DNA of 64,000 bases from Bacillota bacterium (GTDB taxonomy: Bacteria; Bacillota; Clostridia; Acetivibrionales; DTU013). Each line of letters begins with the position of its first letter. The stretch's first letter is position 1. Made by a program: the position numbers and the translations under genes. The stretch spans positions 49,714 through 113,713 of the forward strand of contig JAEZCA010000029.1 in NCBI GenBank assembly GCA_023412665.1, in the 5' to 3' direction. Positions 47,475 through 54,251 of the stretch are shown here, in pieces. The notes beneath the pieces were generated by a model, which searched no databases, was not told the origin of the DNA, and was given only the letters and a program-made list of their open reading frames with translations.

Positions 47475-47648
47475 TTAAACCTGTTTTTTCTCTGATGTGC
47501 TTTCCCACATAGCCTCTTCGGCCATCTGCAGCCTTTCCTCATCAGCGCCCTTGTTCCAGTTCAACAGACCGTACCCAACACATAATAACGAACTGAGAAT
47601 GCATAATAAATATGTGCTCCATATCCAGGGATCAGATATTCCAAACAT
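47475..47648 (-). CDS. Symporter small accessory protein
   Basis: A 57-residue membrane protein. It starts MFGISDPWIWSTYLLCIL, has one or two hydrophobic helices (about 9-30), then the pattern GYGLLNWNKGADEE and a charged tail. Proteins like this accompany some sodium:solute symporters in Bacillota and are annotated as small accessory subunits. GGAGGAGGTG lies 5 bases before the ATG. It is transcribed just ahead of the symporter gene. Confidence 0.85.
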   Translation of the reverse strand: MFGISDPWIWSTYLLCILSSLLCVGYGLLNWNKGADEERLQMAEEAMWESTSEKKQV

Positions 47649-47853
47649 GATCACACCTCCTCCCGCAGCAGCTTACCAGCTATGCACCCACGCAGATACA
47701 GCACCTCGTGTATCTGAAAATACATTCAGGCAGTAATATTGTATTCATTTTAACAGGCCTTTGTTTTTACTTCAATACATAGTTTTCCAAAATATTTTTA
47801 AAATCGTGCCACCCAAATATATTGAGTTGTATATGATTGTATTTTAATTGTAC

Positions 47854-47881
47854 TTGACAGTTATTTGAATGGTGTTATAAT
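47854..47881 (+). promoter_or_regulatory. Consensus SigA promoter of metF
   Basis: TTGACA (47854-47859) and TATAAT (47876-47881), both perfect, are 16 bases apart; the flanks are A/T rich. It lies 28 bases before the metF ATG, leaving a leader of about 20 bases, which is too short for a riboswitch. Confidence 0.9.
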
Positions 47882-47908
47882 GTATTTAGAGTTTATTGGA
47901 GGTATGCC

Positions 47909-48778
47909 ATGAGATTAATTGATATGTTCAGACAAAAAAAACCGATCATTGCTTTTGAAATATTTCCGCCCAGGCCTGATGTACCCCTGGATACCATATA
48001 TGATCATCTGGAACAGTTTGAAGCCCTCAAGCCTGATTATATCAGTGTCACCTATGGAGCCGGCGGCAGCAGAAAGGGGCGAACTCTTGAGATAGCCGAA
48101 AGGATAAAAAAACAGCATAACATAGAAAGCATGGCCCATTTCACATGCATCGGCCATACAAAGGATGAGATAAGCGATATGCTGTCTGCAATGCATGATT
48201 CCGGCCTTGAAAACATACTTGCCCTAAGAGGTGATCCTCCGGCTGGACAGCCCGATTTTGATCCCGGCAGAAGCGTTTACCGTTACGCAAGCGAGCTTGT
48301 AAAGCATGTCAGAAGCGTCAATAATTTTTGCATTGCAGCGGCAGCATATGTCGAAGGACATGTGGATTCACGAAGGCTCAGTGAGGATCTTAAGCATTTG
48401 AAAGAAAAGGTGGATGCTGGAGTAGATTTTCTCATAACGCAGCTGTTTTTTGACAACAGGCTGTTTTTTGACTTCATTGATAAGGCTAAAGCGATTGGCA
48501 TCAACTGTCCTGTTACAGCTGGAGTCATGCCAATATTCAGAGCGGATCAGATAAAGTCCATAACCGCAAAAAGCGGATGCTCTATACCGGCAAGCCTTGT
48601 TGTAATGATGGACAAATATCAGGATAATCCTGAGGATATGAGAAAGGCGGGAATCGAATATGCTTCCCGCCAGATTAGAGAGCTTATTGACGCCGGTGTG
48701 GACGGAATCCACCTGTACACAATGAACCGCCCCAAGTCAACCGCCGAAATACTAAGCAACATAGGGGACATTTCTTAG
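47909..48778 (+). CDS. metF: 5,10-methylenetetrahydrofolate reductase
   Basis: 289 residues. FAD-dependent reduction of methylene-THF to methyl-THF, for methionine synthesis or the methyl branch of C1 metabolism. FEIFPPR with the catalytic Glu, TYGAGGS, LALRGDPP, and DFLITQLFFDN, AGVMPI are all present. GGAGG precedes the ATG. It stands alone on the plus strand. The last four codons and stop (G-D-I-S) lie in the left arm of a GGGGACATTTCTT palindrome, so the C-terminus was probably changed by insertion of that repeat. Confidence 0.95.
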   Translation: MRLIDMFRQKKPIIAFEIFPPRPDVPLDTIYDHLEQFEALKPDYISVTYGAGGSRKGRTLEIAERIKKQHNIESMAHFTCIGHTKDEISDMLSAMHDSGLENILALRGDPPAGQPDFDPGRSVYRYASELVKHVRSVNNFCIAAAAYVEGHVDSRRLSEDLKHLKEKVDAGVDFLITQLFFDNRLFFDFIDKAKAIGINCPVTAGVMPIFRADQIKSITAKSGCSIPASLVVMMDKYQDNPEDMRKAGIEYASRQIRELIDAGVDGIHLYTMNRPKSTAEILSNIGDIS

Positions 48779-48858
48779 CTATTAAGGAATACCCCCTGCA
48801 AAGAAGTGTCCCCTTACATCTGTCCACATTTATTAGCTATTGAGGAATACCCCCTGCA
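48763..48858. repeat. GGGGACATTTCTT palindrome, copy 4, with a direct repeat
   Basis: Arms 48763-48776 and 48801-48814 pair at 13 of 14 bases around 24 bases. The loop sequence TAGCTATT(A/G)AGGAATACCC followed by CCTGCAAA occurs twice, near 48776-48802 and 48833-48859. The left arm overlaps the end of metF. The element also marks the left border of the G+C-rich block that follows. Confidence 0.8.
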
Positions 48859-48885
48859 AAAATAAGTCATTTATTTTACGTGCCC

Positions 48886-49965
48886 TCATATAACAAGCCT
48901 GATATGGTTCCCCTTATCTCCGCTCCAAAGGTGTTCCTTAGTCAGACCCAGCACCATCTTGACCGATAGCTCGTCAGCCTGCTCTGCAAACGGGTTGAAT
49001 TCGGGTCCTCCATAATCGATTGTTGCCTCGCAGGAGCCATCCAGCTCGGAAACTACGGCCGAGAACCGCAGAGGAAGCACCTCATCTCCTTGGCTTAGGA
49101 GTGCTTGAACACACAGCTCCTCAAACACTATTTGAAGATTGTTGATCTGTCGCTGGCTTAATAGCTGCTTCCGGCCGAACTCCTCAATATCTGTGCTGAC
49201 CTCGATAAAGTCGAAGGCAGGCGACTCGATTTTGAGTTCAAAGGTCTTGAGCCGCTTGACAAAAGCTCGTGTGCGCTCCCGCCGGGGGTTCTCGAAAATC
49301 TGCTCAGGGGAGCCGTCCTCATAGACACCGCCCTCGTCCATATATAAAACGCGGGTAGACACATCCCGGGCGAATTTCATCTCGTGGGTGACAATCATCA
49401 TAGTCAGCCCTTCCTGAGCCAGTGCCCGAATGACAGCCAGCACCTCGCCCACCATGGTGGGGTCCAGAGCCGAAGTGGGCTCGTCGAAGAGGATTATTTC
49501 CGGTTTCATGGCCAGTGCCCGGGCAATAGCCACACGCTGCTTCTGCCCGCCGGACAACTCGTCAGGGTAACTGAGCGCCTTTTCCGCAAGACCAACGGTG
49601 GCCAGCAGACGCATTCCCTCATCATAGGCCTCCTGCTTTGACATCTTCAGAAGATCCACCGGACCCAGCATAATGTTCTCAATCACCATCAGATGGGAAA
49701 ACAGATTGAAGGATTGAAACACCATGCCCATTTTGCGCCGGAGTTTGGAAATGTCAGCGCCCTTTGCCGTGATCTTTTCTCCCCCAACAATGATTTCTCC
49801 GGCCGTGGGCGTTTCCAGCAGATTGATGCACCGCAGCAGCGTGGATTTTCCCGAGCCTGAGGGTCCGATTATTGAGATGACCTCTCCCTTTTTTATTTCC
49901 ACGTTGACGTCAGATAACGGCGTTACATTGTGATATGCTTTTTTCAGATGCTTGATATTAATCAT
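48886..49965 (-). CDS. Amino-acid ABC transporter ATPase with a degenerate RsbW-like C-terminal domain
   Basis: 359 residues. Residues 1-245 are a full GlnQ-type ATPase: Walker A GPSGSGKST, Q-loop VFQSFNLFSH, signature LSGGQKQR, Walker B ILFDEPTSALD, His switch VTHEMKFA. About 110 more residues follow that are not part of this family. They resemble an anti-sigma GHKL domain (VFEELCVQAL at the N-box; IDYGGPEFNPF at the G1 box) but the N-box Asn is Gln and the G2 glycines are gone. The tail probably binds rather than phosphorylates. The ATG overlaps the stop of the permease gene (ATGA). It is the last gene of the operon. Confidence 0.85.
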   Translation of the reverse strand: MINIKHLKKAYHNVTPLSDVNVEIKKGEVISIIGPSGSGKSTLLRCINLLETPTAGEIIVGGEKITAKGADISKLRRKMGMVFQSFNLFSHLMVIENIMLGPVDLLKMSKQEAYDEGMRLLATVGLAEKALSYPDELSGGQKQRVAIARALAMKPEIILFDEPTSALDPTMVGEVLAVIRALAQEGLTMMIVTHEMKFARDVSTRVLYMDEGGVYEDGSPEQIFENPRRERTRAFVKRLKTFELKIESPAFDFIEVSTDIEEFGRKQLLSQRQINNLQIVFEELCVQALLSQGDEVLPLRFSAVVSELDGSCEATIDYGGPEFNPFAEQADELSVKMVLGLTKEHLWSGDKGNHIRLVI

Positions 49966-51578
49966 TTCATCACCACTCCTTTCACGGCGCGCTTACGGTG
50001 CTTGGGGTTAAGGCTCAGCTCCACCCAGGATAACAGCATGGTCAGAAGATTGGCCACCAGGAAGTAGATAACCGCCGTTGCAATCAGGGGAAAGAACGCC
50101 TCCAGTGTACGGCTGCGGATGATGTCGGATACCTTGGTCAAATCCTGAATAGCAATGTAGCCCACCACCGAGGTCATCTTAACCATTGTGATAAACTCAC
50201 CCTTGAGGACCGGCAGGAAATGCCGGGCCGCCTGGAGGAAGGTTATCTTCCAGAAGGTCCTGGCCCTGGTGAAGCCCAGCGCGTAGGCCGCCTCGATCTG
50301 CCCCTTGTCCACAGCTTCGATTCCGATGCGCATCATCTCGGACGAATAAACGCCAAAGTTGAGCGCAAAGCCGAAGATAGCCACCAGAACGGCGGGAATA
50401 TCCACCTTGCCGAAAATGATGTAGTAGAGGATCATTAACAGCACCAAGACGGGCGTACCCTGTATAAGTCGGATGAAGCCAGCCGCCGGGAGGGATGCAA
50501 GGTAATTTTTGCTGCGGCGGAGCATACAGATGCCAAATCCCATCAGCAAACCCAGCAGGCCAGAAATGACGGATATGATCACCGTGACCCCCAGACCGTC
50601 CAGTACCAGCTTCCAACGGTTTTCTGTGATAAATGTACGAGTAAAGCTGCCCTTCAGACTCTCCCAGAAGCTTACCCTCGGCTGAGCCTCTACGGCAGAC
50701 CGTGATGCTGCAACCTTGCGCACCACAAAGTACAGCCCGCCGTCGTAATAGGCATCGCTCATATCCACCATCTTTTTGCGTTCATCGGTAATTGACAGGC
50801 AGCCAACGGCGGCGTCTGCCTTGCCGCTTTGCAGCATGGGAATTAGGCCGGAAAAATCCACGTCGGTGAATTCCACCTTACGCTCGAGAATCCGGCCGAT
50901 ATAGAGCATCATTTCCAAATCAAAACCCACAGCCGTGCCGTCCGCACCTACATATTCCATGGGCTCCGTAGCGGTGGTGTGGACTACGCGCAGCGTTCCG
51001 TTCGTGCCGGGATAGTCAAGCTGCGGCAGAACTTTGGCGCTCTCATCGGACCCGGTCCACTTTGCCTTCATCTGTTCCAGTGTACCATCGGCCTTTAGCT
51101 GTGCGATGGCCTCATTTACCTGTGCTGTCAGCTCGCTGTTCTTTTGCATAGCAATACCGTAGTGGTCCTCCACGATTTTCTCCGGCAGTACGGCAAAATC
51201 CGGATTTTGCGCCGCAGCCAGCTTCGCCACCGGCTCATCAAACGGCGCTGCTTCAACCTTGCCGTTCCGGAGCGCCGCTAGCTGGTCAGTACGGCTGTTA
51301 AAGTAGCTGAAGGACACACCCTGGACGGCACTTTCCACCAGAATATCCGCGATGGAACCTGACTGGCAGGTGACCACCTTGCCAGAGAGCTGACTGAGAG
51401 CAGTGTACTCAGGCACTCCTTCATCAGTAATGGTTTCTTCATTGTTTGCATACTCCTGCCGATCAGTCCGGGATGTCTTCTCAGATGCCGGCTTCGTTTT
51501 GCTGCAGCCGGCTGGCAGGACTGCAAGGGTCAGCATGGCCATAAAAACGGCGACTGCCCGTAAAAGCTTCTGTATCAT
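49962..51578 (-). CDS. Substrate-binding lipoprotein fused to amino-acid ABC permease
   Basis: 538 residues. A lipoprotein signal (LAVLPAGC), then about 250 residues of solute-binding domain, then a GlnP-type permease (about 318-530; EAA-loop QIEAAYALGFTRARTFWKI). The binding domain is in unusual order: the part that is normally the second half (GKVVTCQSGSIADIL to LKADGTLEQMKAKW) comes first, and the part that is normally the first half (TLRVVHTTATEPMEYVG to DMSDAYYDGGLYFVVRK) comes second, next to the membrane part. Substrates are probably polar amino acids. It overlaps the ATPase gene by 4 bases. Confidence 0.88.
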   Translation of the reverse strand: MIQKLLRAVAVFMAMLTLAVLPAGCSKTKPASEKTSRTDRQEYANNEETITDEGVPEYTALSQLSGKVVTCQSGSIADILVESAVQGVSFSYFNSRTDQLAALRNGKVEAAPFDEPVAKLAAAQNPDFAVLPEKIVEDHYGIAMQKNSELTAQVNEAIAQLKADGTLEQMKAKWTGSDESAKVLPQLDYPGTNGTLRVVHTTATEPMEYVGADGTAVGFDLEMMLYIGRILERKVEFTDVDFSGLIPMLQSGKADAAVGCLSITDERKKMVDMSDAYYDGGLYFVVRKVAASRSAVEAQPRVSFWESLKGSFTRTFITENRWKLVLDGLGVTVIISVISGLLGLLMGFGICMLRRSKNYLASLPAAGFIRLIQGTPVLVLLMILYYIIFGKVDIPAVLVAIFGFALNFGVYSSEMMRIGIEAVDKGQIEAAYALGFTRARTFWKITFLQAARHFLPVLKGEFITMVKMTSVVGYIAIQDLTKVSDIIRSRTLEAFFPLIATAVIYFLVANLLTMLLSWVELSLNPKHRKRAVKGVVMK

Positions 51579-51642
51579 TCGTATATCACCTTTCCTTGTA
51601 GTAATTCAGGCATATTTGGGCTGCCTGCTTTCGCTCTCTTAT

Positions 51643-53652
51643 CTAATTAATCCAATTCCGCTTTGTCAGCGTCAGAATATTTAGCCCGTCGCAATACTTA
51701 TATTCCATGGTATCTACGGTTTTCTTCACCATGAAGATACCCAGTCCGCCGCTGTCCCGTTCCTCAGCGAAGAGTGTTACATCCGGGTCAGCTTTTCCGG
51801 TGGGGTCGTAGGGTCGGCCGTTGTCAGCAAAGCGCAAAATGACGCGCTTGTCTTCCACAGCAACTCCAACGGTGGCTTCGCTGGCCCCTGAGTACCGGGC
51901 AATGTTGGAGAAGATCTCATCGACCGCGATATTCATCTGAGCGATCACCTTCCTTGAAGCCTTTGCGGCCTCTAATTCCTGTTCCACAAAGGCAGTGGCC
52001 GCATTAATGGATTCCAGCGTGGGAGCCAGCTTCAGCTTTTTCATGTCTGGACCCCTATGGGGCATCAGTTCCAGGATCAGCATGGTGATGTCGTCGAACT
52101 GAGGTGCTTCACCTACGAAGGCGTCGATATCCTTCTTCACGCAGTGCAGTAGCCTTTCGCAGCCTGCCTCCTTGTTACGGTTAAGGGCAGCGAGCATCCG
52201 GTCGGTGCCATAGAACTCGTTGTTGGCACCGGTGGCCTCGGACACACCGTCGGTGTAGAGGAATAGCCGATCGCCGGGCTCCATGTGAAGTTCATATTCC
52301 CGATAGCGGGTCCCCTCCATACCGGCCAGCACGAAGCCGTTCTTGTTCTTCACCAGTTCATAGTCTCCGCTTGCGCGTTTGAGCACCGGGTATTCGTGCC
52401 CAGCGCTGGCGCAGGTCAGCTTACCTGTGGAGATCTCCAAAATACCCAGCCAGACCGTGACGAACATATCAGCCTCGTTACCCGCACAGAGCTGATCGTT
52501 TACCTTTTCCATCACAGCCTTGGGGGAAAGACCCGTCTGGGCCGCATTCTTTAGGAGGGTCTTGGCGTTTACCATAAAGAGAGCCGCCGGTACACCCTTG
52601 CCGGACACGTCTGCCATTACTATGGCCAGCCGGTCGTCGTCCACAAGAAAGAAGTCGTAGAAGTCGCCGCCCACTTCCCTGGCGGGAGTCATAGCGGCAT
52701 AGATGTCCAGCTCCGGCCTCTCCGGGAAAGCCGGGAAGGTACAGGGAAGCATGCTGGCCTGGATATGCCTGGCTACATCCAACTCTGCAGCAATACGCTC
52801 CTTTTCGGCTGCCACCAGCGCCAGATTTTTGGTATAGCGGTCAATGTCCCTCACCATTTTCCCAAACGCCTCGGAAAGAGTCTGTATCTCATCGCCCGTA
52901 TGCAGCTCCAGTGTGGGTTTGAGCACTCCGTCCTCTCCGGCAAAGCTCTGCACACTATCTGTCAACCGGGCTAACGGTCGGCTGACCATCCTGCGGGCAA
53001 TCAGTGTGAGTGCCACTGCGGCAGCCAGAATGATCGCGCTTGAGATTAGAATGATGTTGGTGATATAGCCATTTAGCATTTCAGTCACCAAATCGAGAGA
53101 GAGGTCTGCTTCCACCATGGCGGCAAGCTCGCCATTGCTATCCAGCACCGGTGCCCAGGCCATTACCACTGCACCAAAATCCGTGTTGTACACGATGTGT
53201 TTTTGAGTGGAGGCCCGCTTCGCCTGCGCGTCGGGGACCAGATACCGATACTCCGTCTCCTCATAGTGATACACATCTCCAAGGCTTGAGATGTTGGCCG
53301 GATCATCCGTTTCAATTTGCGCGTCTAAAATATAAGTAAAGCTGTCATCTCCGGGCTTAAAAATATATAGGTACTGCATACTATACTCACGTTTTACATT
53401 TGCAAAGATCGTATAGAGCTTTTCGTAATACTCGTCTTTTTCCCCCGTACGCAGATACTCCTCTATCTTGTCCCCATCTACAAGAGTGGCGGCCATGACA
53501 GCGGTTTCTTTTGCCTTTGAATAATAAAAATCGGTGTATTCTTTCCACGATACATAATAACTAAATATACCGATGACCACGCATAATAGCAGAGAAAATA
53601 AGCAAAAAAGCAAGGTCAGCTTAGAACCGATAGTTTGAAGTCTTATTTTCAT
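51643..53652 (-). CDS. Membrane PP2C (SpoIIE/RsbU-type) phosphatase with C-terminal RsbW-like kinase
   Basis: 669 residues from the ATG at 53652. TM1 about 12-32, an extracellular Cache-like domain (33-200), TM2 about 200-222, HAMP, a coiled coil ending in AARHIQASMLP-like sequence, then a PP2C domain with all metal Asp (GGDFYDFF, MADVSGKGVPAAL, YTDGVSEA, FDDITMLIL). After residue about 540 comes an intact GHKL domain (NIAVDEIFSNIARYS, DNGRPYDPT, SGGLGIFMVKKTVD). So phosphatase and kinase of a partner-switching circuit are in one chain. ATGA overlap with the GNAT gene. The STAS protein at 57190 is the likely substrate. Confidence 0.9.
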   Translation of the reverse strand: MKIRLQTIGSKLTLLFCLFSLLLCVVIGIFSYYVSWKEYTDFYYSKAKETAVMAATLVDGDKIEEYLRTGEKDEYYEKLYTIFANVKREYSMQYLYIFKPGDDSFTYILDAQIETDDPANISSLGDVYHYEETEYRYLVPDAQAKRASTQKHIVYNTDFGAVVMAWAPVLDSNGELAAMVEADLSLDLVTEMLNGYITNIILISSAIILAAAVALTLIARRMVSRPLARLTDSVQSFAGEDGVLKPTLELHTGDEIQTLSEAFGKMVRDIDRYTKNLALVAAEKERIAAELDVARHIQASMLPCTFPAFPERPELDIYAAMTPAREVGGDFYDFFLVDDDRLAIVMADVSGKGVPAALFMVNAKTLLKNAAQTGLSPKAVMEKVNDQLCAGNEADMFVTVWLGILEISTGKLTCASAGHEYPVLKRASGDYELVKNKNGFVLAGMEGTRYREYELHMEPGDRLFLYTDGVSEATGANNEFYGTDRMLAALNRNKEAGCERLLHCVKKDIDAFVGEAPQFDDITMLILELMPHRGPDMKKLKLAPTLESINAATAFVEQELEAAKASRKVIAQMNIAVDEIFSNIARYSGASEATVGVAVEDKRVILRFADNGRPYDPTGKADPDVTLFAEERDSGGLGIFMVKKTVDTMEYKYCDGLNILTLTKRNWIN

Positions 53653-54251
53653 ACTCCATAACCCCCAAATTCCTCCAGGGCGACGATCCCTATCCTGGCA
53701 CTGCATCGGCACGGTCCCTCACCACACTCAGGACATGTCATGCCTTTGGCATAAAGCTCTTTATAAAAATCAGGGCAGTCCCACAATTCGAGGCAAGTTC
53801 CCAAATATTTGAGGATTCCCTCAACGGGCCGATCCCCATGCCGAAGCGGGTTCCACATTTCTACGATCAAAATCCGGACCTCCGCCTCCAACAGGTGTCT
53901 GCGCAGATGTCCGGCCAATGTGCGGGCAATACCCCGCCCCTGATACAGGGGCTGCACCAGGATCATATCCATCGAATACAGCTTGGTGCTGTCCCATAGT
54001 TTTTTGATACGCTGCTCCAAATCCGAATGAGGATAGGTGAAATCAATTTCGGGGATGGCCGTAAGCACTCCCGCTATCGTTTCTCCATCCAGACACTTGA
54101 CTCCGATATATCCCGGGTACTCCATCGCTTCGCGCAGATGCCTGACGATAGGTTCGCCGCCGTTAAGGTATGTGGTATATAAAGCGGTTATTGCAGCCAA
54201 ATCGCTTTTTTCTACCGGCGCAACATGCAAATCTGTCTGTGACTTTTTCAT
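53649..54251 (-). CDS. GNAT-family acetyltransferase with C-terminal Cys cluster
   Basis: 200 residues. The GNAT core has MDMILVQPLYQGRGIARTLAGHLRR, where Q-x-x-G-R-G-I-A binds acetyl-CoA, and VEMWNPLRHGDRPVEG after it. The end carries CPECGEGPCRCSA, five Cys that could bind zinc. The target is unknown. It overlaps both neighbours by 4 bases (ATGA at each side), so it is made together with the sensor-MFS protein and the PP2C protein; it might acetylate a partner or a transported compound. Confidence 0.85.
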   Translation of the reverse strand: MKKSQTDLHVAPVEKSDLAAITALYTTYLNGGEPIVRHLREAMEYPGYIGVKCLDGETIAGVLTAIPEIDFTYPHSDLEQRIKKLWDSTKLYSMDMILVQPLYQGRGIARTLAGHLRRHLLEAEVRILIVEMWNPLRHGDRPVEGILKYLGTCLELWDCPDFYKELYAKGMTCPECGEGPCRCSARIGIVALEEFGGYGV

